64,000 nucleotides of DNA, taken from assembly GCA_963169105.1 (NCBI GenBank), contig OY720642.1, positions 76,672,716 to 76,736,715 of the forward strand, read 5' to 3'. The notes beneath the pieces were generated by a model that did no database searches, was not told where the DNA came from, and saw only the letters and a program-made list of their open reading frames with translations. A program made the translations under genes and the position numbers. Of this stretch, positions 45,470 to 56,099 are shown piece after piece. Each line of letters opens with the position of its first letter. Within the stretch, counting starts at the first letter, position 1. This DNA is from Ceriagrion tenellum (lineage: Eukaryota > Arthropoda > Insecta > Odonata > Coenagrionidae).

Positions 45470-46900
45470 CACACACCATTACCACAGTCTAAATCGTCAT
45501 AGTCATCTCGGCTAGCTGAAAAATGGAAATCAGTAGGCTGAAAGGACGCAAGTCAAAATGAGTATTGTCCTTGAATAGAAAGATAGTCAAAGAGACATTT
45601 ACTATGGAAGTACATATATTTATTTTGATTTTTAAAGAATGAGTGATGTAATGTACACACACTCATGTTTGACTAATATGGTAGCAACGGTATGACTAAA
45701 GGCGGGAGGCACTCGTCGGTAACGGAAATTGTTTATGCGTGAAGTACATAACTACCACATAACTTTAGCATAGTAACATCCAATTATAACATATTAACTA
45801 ATACAACACCGCTCCTGTTTATGAGATAAAGGCGTTGGATTCGCTTGAAAAGAAGCCAAAAAAAAAGGCGGCGGTAATTTTTAATGTGCAGTGCGATGCA
45901 AAACCTCGATCTGGATGAACAGTTAACGGTTTTTTCGCATTCTATCCGATCCACAACGAGGGAGGCTGTGTTTGGAGCGAGCCGGCAGAATGGACTTTCT
46001 GCATCAGGATCCGGTGAAGTAGAATATATGTTACAGACTTTTTAATGTTTTGATTTTTTACAAGAGCATCATCAATGTTACTTCTTGTGATTGCTCATCC
46101 TAGATTCCACTGTTAATCACGGGAAAGGTATTCTTAAGTCTAAAGGATATGCTTATGCTTCATCCTTACGGAGCCTATTCTGAGTTTTAATAAAGAGGAA
46201 TCTTAAATATATCGAATAAGCACACTCTTTGGTTGGGAAAAGCAGCATTTTCTTCTCCTCCTCGAGAAATAAACTCGGGGTAATTTTTAATATTACACTT
46301 AAGCGTAGTTGCTACGCTTCTTGCCGTTCTAAGGTCAATTTGGCAACGTTGAAGCGCTGCTGGAGGGGGGCGTGGCTGCGGAAAGCGATTCCCCATGGGA
46401 CTTATGGGAGTGAGATGACTGTTTATTTAGACTGTGCCATAACCATAAGTAATGAAACCAATAAATTTGTCGAATGTTTCGGCAACACTTATTAAATGGT
46501 TGCCATGGCTTATGGGTCCCATAACTTTATAGAATACGTGTCGTTCCTACGCTAAAATCTAGCCGTCAACACAATTTTTAAATTATATGAGGTTAGTGAA
46601 AGTAAAAGTCTGAAAGTTTTGAGGTGACTGCTTATTTAGACTGTGTCATTACTATGAGCACCCCATTTAAAGATACTGAAATTTTTAAATTGATCATCGC
46701 GTTATATGAAATACCGCGATTGAGATTCAGGTTTGTTACCAAGTTACGACCAACGAGCGAATTTATTTCTTTATTTCTCATTTAATGGCGAATTACAGGA
46801 TTTAATAACTTTGCACACAATTTTGGCACAAATGACGAATTCTGCGCGGTACTCCCATTTCATTATAATACGTAAATTAGATGTAAATGTTAACAACAAT
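45470..46900 (+). repeat. Rep-B dispersed repeat, copy 2
   Basis: Paralogous over its whole length to 56480-58130: the phrases ctcggctagctgaaaaatgg, gaggcactcgt.ggtaacgg, cgcattctatccgatccaca, ctttctgcatcaggatccgg, attcttaagtc..a.ggatatgc, and aagcgctgctggaggg. A short frame in the minus strand (46187-46396) is not conserved as protein. Relative to the 56-58 kb copy it lacks about 200 bp near 46140. Confidence 0.65.
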
Positions 46901-46949
46901 TCTTACTTCGTCTTAATCACTAAGTGCATTACAGTTTTCATCGAATATG

Positions 46950-47535
46950 TACTCCAGTGAATTGCGGTCCAAAAGCCAACTTCAAGCCAACCCTCCACCC
47001 CCTCCCTAATTATCCTTCCCCACCATTCTTCACTCTACCCCCTCACTCCCACCCTTCCCCTCTCCCCCCACCTACTACCTGGCCAGTTTACTACGAGCCG
47101 CGAAGTATTTGGCCGAGTTTTTCACTACCTTCGGTGACGGATGACGGTGGCGGCGAGGCTTTATTGCCTCGCCACTATCCTGAGTCCAGGCCGTGTGGGC
47201 CGTTTCGATTCCCTCGCAAGTACAAAATCTTAGAAGGCACTTTTTTCAGCAGAAATTCATCTTAAACCATCACTTTTTTCTACAGATTTTCCAATTATTA
47301 TCAAGTATTACACTGGCAAAAATTGACGACAAGCATAAAATTGATCATTCCTTCTGACCTCTTACTATTGATATTATTTCTTTAGAAGAATTCGGTCAAC
47401 AATATCCTGAAAATTGGACCCTGACAAAACAATGTTCATCAATAAGGGTCGATTGAAAAAAAATCATCATATTATAATTTTACATGATTTCCGATAATTT
47501 CTGTCAGCATCACTCGTAAAAATATTCTAACATAG
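46950..47535 (-). repeat. Rep-A head plus Rep-D
   Basis: The C-rich tract 46980-47090, the ggccgagtttttcactacct block, the hairpin 47152-47173 and gtttcgattccc are followed by Rep-D (47270-47535). The junction with Rep-B (gtactccagtgaattgcggt) is identical to that at 58155, so Rep-B and this Rep-A moved or were duplicated together. Confidence 0.6.
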
Positions 47536-47538
47536 CAC

Positions 47539-48577
47539 CGTATTTACCTGAATATAAGATCCCTCCTACATATAAGACCCCCTCCCACTTTTGAGACTCA
47601 AATTCCAGAAAAAATATAAAACAGGAGGGAGAACCAGTTTTTAAGGGCATTACAGTTTCCATCGAATATGTACTCCAGTGAATTGCTATCCAAAAACTTT
47701 CCTGGACTTTCTTGAAAAGTGTTAAAATGTGCACGATTCACGATTGCAACTTCCACCACTAATTGGCTCTGCACAAGGTGATATACGTGATTGATCAGAA
47801 GGGTACAATATTCGGGAAATCGAGTCGGATAAGTGCGTACGCAAATGATATTGCAATTGTAACCAGGACAACTCGCAGCCTAAACATATCGATGAGCGAA
47901 TGGAAAAAGAAGCAGAAAAAATTGGACTTCAGGTAAACGAAAAGAAGACTAAGTGTATGATAATGTCCAAACAGGAGCACTAGGAGAGTGGCACAGGATT
48001 TGACAATAGGGGAGAAGAAGTTTGAAGGAGTACCCTGATTCAAATATCTAGGGGTAATGGCACATAATGATAATGAGATAATCAGAGATATAAAGGACAA
48101 AACACAGGCGGGAAATCGAGCGTATTAAACAATTGTTCAGTGATCCAACTCATTACAAAAGACGTTGGTCCGACCAGTGGTCACTTATGTTCAGTCAGTT
48201 CAGAGACAAAAGGCAAGTTGCGTATTCATTGACCGGGACTGTACAAACAGAACAGGGAGTGCAGGAAGCAGCAGGTAGCGTAGGGGAGAGGGGTAGAGGG
48301 TGCGTCTCCGGGGGCCAATGAGAGCGACGGAAAGTCGGCATGATGAGCTGTAACTCATTTAAGACTTCGTGTTGATGATTTTAGTGGGTAATCTCGGTAT
48401 GAAGTTTAAAATTGTTTTGCGATGAGTTTGAACGCGCTTATAATTTCGAATAGTCGTGTTACATAACTTAAAGTTCAGTATGGGAACCACCTCTGGCTAA
48501 TCTTCCCCGTATAAGATCGCCCCCACTATTAAACATATTTTTCGGGAAAAAGGGGGTCTTATATTCAGATGAATACG
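47539..48577. mobile_element. Second pogo-type element, non-autonomous
   Basis: The left end ccgtatttacctgaatataa and right end (inverted) gtcgtattcatctgaatata match with a few changes. Both lead into ataagaccccc words that also recur just inside (47566 and 48505). The ccgtattta opening is the same as in the pogo-like element at 6021. No transposase is present. Instead a LINE fragment fills 47790-48125. A clean TA duplication is not visible. Confidence 0.6.
47790..48125 (+). pseudogene. LINE reverse-transcriptase core fragment with YAND
   Basis: Around 47832 the frame reads SAYANDIAIVTRTTRSL, the catalytic YADD motif with the first aspartate replaced by asparagine. It then gives MEKEAEKIGLQVNEKKTKCM IMSKQE in adjacent frames, LTIGEKKFEGVP, a stop, FKYLGVMAHNDNEII and RDIKDKTQAGNRAY. 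This is the palm-to-thumb part of an RTE-type protein. Several breaks make it inactive. Confidence 0.85.
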
Positions 48578-48589
48578 ACACCCTCTTCT

Positions 48590-49040
48590 ACTTCTTCACT
48601 ACCCTCGGTGGCGGTGACACCGAGTGACGGTGGCGGCGATGCTTTATTGCCTCGCCGCTATCCTGAGTCCAGGCCGTGTGGGCGGTTTCGATTCCCTCGC
48701 AAGTACAAATTCTTCCAAAGTCACTTTTTTCAGCAGAAATTCCAAATAATTATCACGTATAAAGTGACAGAAATTGGTGACAAAATACTTAAATGAACTG
48801 AATATTTAAATCATTCTTCTAAAAGACCTTTACATATTTCTTCGGTCCTGTATCTCCAGAAAATAGGTTTGGGCTAAATCTCCAGACTTCGTCTCCCTCA
48901 CAAGCACATAATCATCAAACATCACTCATCTTCAAAAATCCAATAATTATCACGTGTTACGCTGACAGAAATTACCAACTAGCATAAAATTAATAAACTG
49001 ATCATTCCTTCCAGAGATATTTACATGCTACTAGCAAAAA
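48590..49040 (-). repeat. Rep-A head (short) and Rep-D
   Basis: The GC hairpin at 48635-48656 has one stem mismatch and is followed by gtttcgattccctcgcaagt. Rep-D continues with gacctttacatatttcttcg, the mirrored tctccagaaaataggtttgg block and ctagcataaaattaataaac. Confidence 0.55.
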
Positions 49041-49049
49041 ATCATCAAA

Positions 49050-50006
49050 CATCCTCCTCCTCCCGCTCCACCGTCGCGGTTTCGGTAGTTTCTTGTTCTT
49101 CATCTCATTTACCCATTCTGCTGTCGAGTGCTTTAGTTCCGAGAGCGTTAATGTGAACACACTCATATGAAATAGTTGTATTCTAAGGCGATTGGAGATT
49201 TGGTCGGAATAAGCGAAGGACATACTTAATCGTGAGCGCACCCTGGCGTAGCAACTGTTGCTGTCATGGTACCGCTGTCGCAATGCGACGTCAATGGAAT
49301 ATGTCGAAGATGGCGATAAAATAATAGTCATTCGTCCGGTGAAACCTGCCATCGAAAATAATGGGAATCGAGGAGAAACAATTTCCGCCACCAGGTAACA
49401 AACCTGCAACCTTCGGAATATGTGCCGTCGACTCAAAATACTGCGCCATCTAACACTGACATTTGCCGAGTGTTCTCTTGAGTTTATATTATGCATGCTA
49501 AAAATAATGAATGAAAAATTATTTATTACAGCAAAACTAGAGCTCTATCAGCCAAACTACGACGTTTTACCAGCAGCATTTGGCATTGCGAACAAAATAA
49601 AGTATATGGCATTCAAAAAAGCATAGCAAGGTACGTAGTCACCCCTTGTAAGTGGAGGATAGTTTCTATCGAGTAGAAATATATACTTCAGTGAATTATA
49701 TCCCAAAAATTTTTCTAAACATTCCAAGAAACTATTAAAAACCATGCATGGAGTGCACTTAATGTTTCACGAATACAAATTCAACCACTCCCGCCGTCCC
49801 GCCACCGCCTCTTACCTTCTAACCCCCCCCCCCCTTTCCCGTCCCCACCTTCCCTCAAACAACCCCACTCACTCCCACCCTTTTCCTCTCCCCCACCTCC
49901 AAACGGGCCAGTATGCGACGAGCCACGATGAATTTGGCCGAGTTTTCCGCTACCTTCGGTGACGGATGACGGTGTTGGCGAGGCTTTATTGCCTCGCCGC
50001 TATCCT
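49050..50006 (-). repeat. Rep-A dispersed repeat, full-length reversed copy
   Basis: This matches 9965-10920 on the opposite strand from tail (49090-49330) through the tRNA-like boxes (49376-49455), the ttggcattgcgaa and atgcatggagtgcac blocks, a C-run at 49825-49837, to the hairpin 49977-49998. It ends abruptly at ctatcctgag where the Penelope-like element starts. The 164-codon minus frame at 49002-49496 crosses the repeat. It has no known domain and is not open in the paralogue, so I do not call it a gene. Confidence 0.65.
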
Positions 50007-50047
50007 GAGCAATTGCTGTGCTTTCTTTCAAAGCACAGCAATTGCTC
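50007..50047. repeat. Perfect 18-bp hairpin at Penelope-like element start
   Basis: gagcaattgctgtgcttt (50007-50024) and its exact complement (50030-50047) flank a five-base loop. The right arm is continuous with the element's coding sequence. The left arm joins Rep-A. Confidence 0.95.
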
Positions 50048-50690
50048 TTCACTCCAGTAATAATGGAAAAGGAAAAGATTCGATGGTGTAAATTGCCATA
50101 TTATGGCATGATCTCGGAAAATATAGGAAACCTCTTTCCAAAACAACAGTATAGAGTGACATTTTATAACGGTGAAAACCTCAAAAGATTCCTGGGTAAC
50201 ACAAAAGACCAAGTGCAACCTTTTGAAAGAAGTGGCATTTACAAATTAAAGTGCAACGACTGTGGTGCTGCATATGTTGGGCAGACAGGGCGTACATTCG
50301 AGAGAAGAATCGAGGAACATAAGAGATGTTACCGGAACTGCAATCTGTCGCAGTCCCATTTCGCCAAACATCTCTGGGAAGAGAACCACGAGAGCGACTC
50401 CATACCGGAGATACTACACTGAGATAAAAGGGAGGAAGATGGACAAAAAGGAGGAGCTAGAAATAAGGAGGAATATGAGTAAATGTAAATTACTAAACGA
50501 CATCCTTTTTGAAAGAATTTCCCCCCTCCTACAAGTCTCTCTAAACCTCACCGAAAGACGAACACCCAGATCCCTCCCGCCCAACTCCACACCTGCTGAT
50601 AACCCACCTCCACCTTAACGACCCTTTCCAAGTTAACCCACCCCTCCCTCTACCTTCCATCCCCCGCCCCAACCTTTCTCACCATCGCGG
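50048..50690 (+). pseudogene. Penelope-like element, C-terminal GIY-YIG endonuclease
   Basis: The frame open to 50422 begins inside the reverse-transcriptase/endonuclease linker (EKEKIRWCKLPYYGMISENI). The GIY-YIG endonuclease follows: SGIYKLKCNDCGAAYVGQTG, then RTFERRIEEHKRCYRNCNLS and QSHFAKHLWEENHESDSI. The GIY and YVG motifs, the Cys-x2-Cys pair, the Arg in the RTFERRIEEH helix and a downstream Glu are present. This catalytic module is therefore nearly intact, with one frame shift near 50415. It continues as KGRKMDKKEELEIRRNMSKC in another frame and then becomes C-rich and non-coding. The reverse transcriptase is absent (5' truncated). Confidence 0.9.
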
Positions 50691-50699
50691 TCCTCCTAA

Positions 50700-51909
50700 G
50701 GCCGTTTTCGAACTTGGCAAACGCCTAGTTAACTTGATATCAAGTTAACTTGATCCCAAGACCGACCGCGTAGAATCTTGACTTGACACTTTCGTAGCCC
50801 TTTTACGGTGGAAGAGACACCATGCGGCCTTCATTTCGTAAAACATACAAAAAGCGCTACCCGTGTCCATAATTATTGTGGGTGATGGAAGTGGATTACT
50901 TCTTTAAAATGCTTCCCAACCTTATACGGCAAAGTAACAGAGAATATTATTTTAAAAATCTTATTGCTTATGAATAAAATAATTCTCATATACCATAATA
51001 TGGTGATTAACTAATATGCTTCGATTACTTGGGGCTGAGAAAGTGGACGACATATCGCTCATTGTAATTCACCACAATCAACGTCTTTGTGCAAAAAAAG
51101 GCATCATAATATTTTTTGCCTGTATGAAAAAACACGTAACAATATATTAATGCATTACACTCCGAACTAACTACCTATGATCTCTGACTGTTGACTGATA
51201 AATACGCGCGTTGTAACTAACATAATTAAGCTGAAAACAAATTACATTTACTCTAAAGGTTTATTGTCCCATTTCTTTGAGGAATGCTGTGAAAACCTCT
51301 CCAATGTTAACGTTATTAACAATTATTATGTTCGTTAGCTAAAAATAATGCTGCCAATGAAATTATGGCTACCTTAGAGTACTTTCCATCGGACCATAAT
51401 TCTTTCATATAATTTCTTTCATCATTATTTCATTTCTTTTCCTTCCACAGTAAGGAAGATAGATTTTGTAGGTTCAATGAAGTAAACAAGGACGGTACAT
51501 TTACAATGTATGGAATTATTCACACAGCTATTAGGTCTTACTACAACACACATAAACAACTATCTTTTATCAGTATATTCACATTTGAAAAGCCTTTAAA
51601 TATAGCGAATTTATCAATTTTTCCGCAAAAAAATTAATAAATATCACACAAGTATACGTAGCAATGATAAAATAGTATCCATTTGAAAGTTTCTTCACTT
51701 CTATTTTCCATACAAGCCCATATTATAACACCCCGAGTTCGAACTTAAAACCTAGCAAGCATAGCAAGTCTCCTTTTTCGTTGACTTGGTATCTTTCCTC
51801 GATAGCTAGTGAACAAGCGCTTGGTGGTGACTTGTCCATGACGTCATAGCTTTCGATGCGTACTAGGTTTCAAGGCAAGATGCTAGATTTGCCAAGTTCG
51901 AAAACGGCC
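50700..51909. mobile_element. Harbinger-like non-autonomous element (TAA duplication)
   Basis: The ends GGCCGTTTTCGAACTTGGCA (22 bp perfect, inverted at 51888-51909) are flanked by TAA on both sides (50697-50699 and 51910-51912). The C-rich tail of the Penelope-like element runs into the left side and resumes at 51913, so this element inserted there later. The subterminal region contains a palindromic gttaacttgatatcaagtta. No coding gene is seen in 1210 bp. The 3-bp target and G-starting termini suggest PIF/Harbinger, with termini unlike those at 42100. Confidence 0.82.
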
Positions 51910-51912
51910 TAA

Positions 51913-52145
51913 GGGTTTTCCCTAATTCTCACCATAACCGCCACCCCTCACCTCTCTCCGGGTTTCCCCCTCCTAACACCCATTCTTCCACCCCTCTCCA
52001 ACCTCCCCCAAGACCCTTCCAGGTATATATTTGCTTGAATTTTAAAATTTTTTGTACTTGAAAATGACCTCTATGTGTCGAAACATGTCGTACCAAAAAA
52101 ATAAATCAGTGGAAGAAAACGAAGTCGTTTTTTCATTTGTGAATA
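51913..52145 (+). mobile_element. Penelope-like element, 3' end
   Basis: The C-rich stretch continues from 50696 and then gives gaaaatgacctctatgtgtc followed by gaaacatgtcgtacc and an AATAAA near 52099. The arrangement weakly resembles the stem II/GAAA part of the hammerhead ribozymes known in Penelope-like elements, but the CUGAUGA core is not intact (ttgaaaa). The end point is uncertain. Confidence 0.5.
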
Positions 52146-52149
52146 CGAG

Positions 52150-52770
52150 ACCTTAATCCGTCCAGCGAGGAATTACACTGAGAAAAAACAACTAAATATA
52201 TCATATAAAGAATTAGAAATAAAAGTCATGGCATTGATACTGAATGATTTGGGCATATTTTCTGACTTGTCTTACATCTTATCACCGAGGGGATTCATCC
52301 AGAAAACGTAGAACATGAGAATTACCAATCAGAAAAAACTTAACGCCCAATTTGGCAAATCAACATCTCTTTGTCGTCTGACTTTGTATTATGCATTTAT
52401 ATTCCGTAGCTATAACTGCACTTCACTTATTCTAAATTATATTTATGACTTTGAACTATGCTGATATGTGATTAATGAAATATATATAACGGTTAATGAT
52501 GCAGCTGCCACACGTATTAAGACAAGCATTAAACTTGTCCCTCTTGCTTAAAATTCCGAAAAATGTGTTTCGGTACGATTTTTCTCACATTAAAGATATG
52601 AATTGATGTAATATGTAGTTCTAAACGACCGGCTGATGATATAAATACCAAACTTGCGTGTAAGAATCATTTCACTTCAAAACTCATTCAAATCCGAATT
52701 TCATAAATGTCTTGGCCAGGGGTGGTATGACGATTCTTTCCTTCCGCCATTATCGTCATCCACATCGCCA
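52150..52770. other. Unassigned stretch
   Basis: No recognisable gene or repeat. Confidence 0.4.
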
Positions 52771-52774
52771 GCCG

Positions 52775-53040
52775 TTTTGGAAGGGCAATGCTTATGAGTG
52801 TTGCTATGGGAACAAACAAAATTACTATGAAGCACCTTATTTAATGCTACTGAAATTTATTTAATGTAGATCGCGTTGTAACTATCGTTAGCACCACTGA
52901 AGAAGTAGCAGTGACGCGAACTAATGCAATATGAATTACCGTAATTGAGATTCAGGTTTGTAACCCTGGTAAGACCAACAAGCGACTTTATTTATTTCTT
53001 ATTTAATGGCAAATTTCAGGAGGTGGTAATATATTCTTTG
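52775..53040 (+). repeat. Rep-B fragment, copy 3
   Basis: ctatgaagcacc.tattta, then cgttagcaccactgaagaag, then cagtgacgcgaac.aatgca and gagattcaggtttg. It matches 57800-58015 and, with a deletion, 46640-46800. Confidence 0.6.
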
Positions 53041-56000
53041 GGTGAATTTATTAGTAGGCTAGAGTTGAGCTAACATTATTTTTTCATCAGGTGTCAAATT
53101 TTGCGTTCTAAAATCCATTTCAAACCGATTATTTAAATTTGATATTTTATACGTGGTAGATAACAAGAAGGCATGTAGAATTTTTTTTCTACGGCCAGGT
53201 TCACTGCTAGAAAAGTGCTCTTCAATTCACTGATAAGGAAATTCAATTTATTTTGGGAGCTGGTTATGAACTAGTACTATTCAAAGCTCTTAATGGAATA
53301 ATGTTCGCCTTCAGAATGATCGAGGATCAAAGAAGAGTGGTCAAAAGCATGTGTACCAATACACCGAGTCGAACTGCTTTTTCGGAATCAACTTTTTTTC
53401 AAGCTTCGTAAAGTATTTGACAGCCACCTTCCCACTTGATCTTATAATACGCATTAAAAATTCATGAGCATCGTCATGATTTAAACTTGCCCAAATATTT
53501 TTCCTAATTTTTAATTAACCCATCCAGATGGACGATTGATTCGACGACGTTATAAACCAACAGCGTCCGCTTGCGTACCTTTGGCTTCTTTGACGCGCGC
53601 CACCGGTTCTCGTGTGTTCCTCAAGGGCGCGCTCTTTCCCTCGATCGAATTCAATTCACGCCGTCGCACGATTTACAACTCGAGCAGAAAATTGTTTCAT
53701 CCCGCGGTCATAACTCGCGCATCCCTCCTCTCGTCTTTCATCTGCCGTCTTCATTCCTCCGTGTTGCTTTCACTATACTTCTCTACCAATAGAATAGAAT
53801 AGGTTTTATTATGCTTTAGGTTTCCCCATGAGAGCACAAAAGAAAATACATATCAAATACTGCTTAAATTAAAAAAAAAACAAAAAAACACCTGGTCAAC
53901 ATCTCACAGAGGTGAAAAACACAAGTTTCATAGCCACTGGTAATGAACAATAAATACAAAATGGAAAATATAATATCAAACAGATAGAGATAAGAAACAA
54001 ACAATAATTTATCAGATAATTATTTAAAATATCAATTCTATATTATGATATAGATTTTAGTTATAGACATATATCCTCATTATAATAATAATCAAATAGT
54101 TTTTCCTTAAAAATAGACAGACGAAGAATCAAAAGTTGTCATGGATTAATACCTCTTTTCGGAGGAAATATTTATTTGGTTTTTTTCTCTTCACACTCTT
54201 CTAGAATGGAGAAGGTGAATTGTTTTTTAAGAACTATTTGGACGTAATTTCCATTTTCCTTAATACAACAGAACAGCATTTTGTTGACCAAAAACGTCGT
54301 TCTACGGAACAATTTTTCGCTCAATATCTTGCTATTTTGGTGGTTTCAAAACCGTACATCATAGGAAAACCCATTGGATGTCGTCACTAAACGGAATTGC
54401 CGCCAATTGATTTGACATGTGTCCGAGTGAATTTATAACTGGTTCGTGAAATTATCAGGGAACGAGACTTTCGGTTTCCTAACTGGAAGACAGTGAACTA
54501 AAATGATTACATCCCTCGTGTCTCAGAGCGACGCAGAGAGAATTATCATGACGCCTCACTACATCTCTAGGTCTGACAGAAACGATAAAATAAGAGTTTC
54601 ATTGCCGAACAGATTAGTACGCAAACTCGTCCTTTCCACGCACAATAAGTGACCACAAACAATAAAAACTGAGCTCCACTTAATACACTCCCAAAATACA
54701 CGTCACCATTTCACCTCCCAAAACCTTATCCCTTACATCTTTACGCGGCTGGTGTCCTCACTCCCCCTGCCACACACCCATGCGGCGGTTCGCAGGTTAG
54801 TATGTAGATTTAGATGAATTGAAATACCTGCAGATAAGACTGGAAGAATTCCACGTGGAGAGGTTTGATTCCGTTTTGGAGCACAAGACTTAAAAATGTT
54901 GCTCTCAGATCTGAAGTAATTATTAATTCCTGCAGCTGGAGCATGTACTACATATGAGTTATATTGATGATCTCGTTGGAAATCTGCCATCGTGTATATA
55001 ACTTAAGATAGTGGTAATCTTGGGTGATTAAGTGCACATTTTAATCGTTTCTCAATGAAGTATAAATATTCCATGAACTTATTTCATTTTAGTTCATACG
55101 GTATAATTCACCATTTATACAGGAGTGGAAGTGATTCGAGAGTGATAATTTACATCTTTTGCTTGTCATTAAGAATACCATGGGATGGGATTTCGGCTCA
55201 ATTTTCAAAGTTTTTGCGGAAATGATGATTAAATATGTTTATTTTAATTTCACTAATAAAAAAAAATTTAGAAAAAAGAGAAAGTTACTGAAAATTATCT
55301 CGCCTCTCACCTTGTGACAGCAGCATTTTAAGAAACGCATAAAATAATGAGAATAGTAGAGATAAATTTACTTCGCATAAACTCATTACTTGCATCCTAA
55401 TTCGATTTTAAGCGGAAATTTGAAGCATTTTTCAGTGCAATGGAGTTAGTCTTTGTTAGGTTACATTTATTGTGAATATTGAAAATAGCTTGAAGCACAT
55501 CTATGTCATGCCGTACGAAGCACTGCATGGATGGATGGCTATTATTATTTGGAAAAACAGGATTTTTGTCACGGTGATGGCAGATGCTTGAGTCATTCTG
55601 TTGTGTATTGATGCCGCATGGAAATGTACCTCACAGCTCGGAGATTCATTTTTGCCGCGCAATTTCTCATGAATATCTCATAAACCAACCAATAAAATCC
55701 GTGTTGCACAGTCCAGGCCTTCATTCCTCGCATTCTCTCTTTCTGCCATCCTACCAATCGTATCTTCCTGTCTCCATCTCAAGAAGCTTGGCCGCCTTAG
55801 TTCCCTTCCCCTGCGCCATGCAATCACCCATGTCTCGCTCCGTGGCTGCGATCTGGGCTCCCACCCGCAAAAACAGTTCGTCATCGCGATATCTTCATTT
55901 CTTCCGGCCGTAAGCGCTGTTTCCCCGCGGAGATGAGGTGAGAATGAATGGGTGGGGTGATGCAGAACGGCCGGTAGCGAGTGATGAGTTGGACCTCGCC

Positions 56001-56095
56001 CCAGTTATAGTCTCCCAAGCCCGGCATCTTTGTAATGACTCTATTAACGCTACTGAAAGGTTATTTCTTCTCCCATTACTTTGTTCTCATGGTCG
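53041..56095. other. Unassigned region with slightly GC-richer islands
   Basis: Two stretches (53560-53780 and 55680-55990) are richer in CpG than their surroundings. Short frames there (up to 109 codons at 55584-55913) show no domain and no clear splice structure. I see nothing else that I can name. Confidence 0.35.
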
Positions 56096-56099
56096 TTTA

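Noticed and set aside
48133..48321. 62-codon frame right after the LINE fragment
   Set aside because: It is not continuous with the reverse-transcriptase reading frame and has no domain.
49002..49496. Longest open frame in the window (164 codons, minus strand)
   Set aside because: It lies across the Rep-A tail and has no domain. The paralogous segment at 10650-10920 is not open over the same stretch.
55584..55913. 109-codon frame in a GC-richer stretch, possible small gene
   Set aside because: No recognisable domain, no convincing splice or promoter structure, and serine/histidine-rich composition typical of chance frames.
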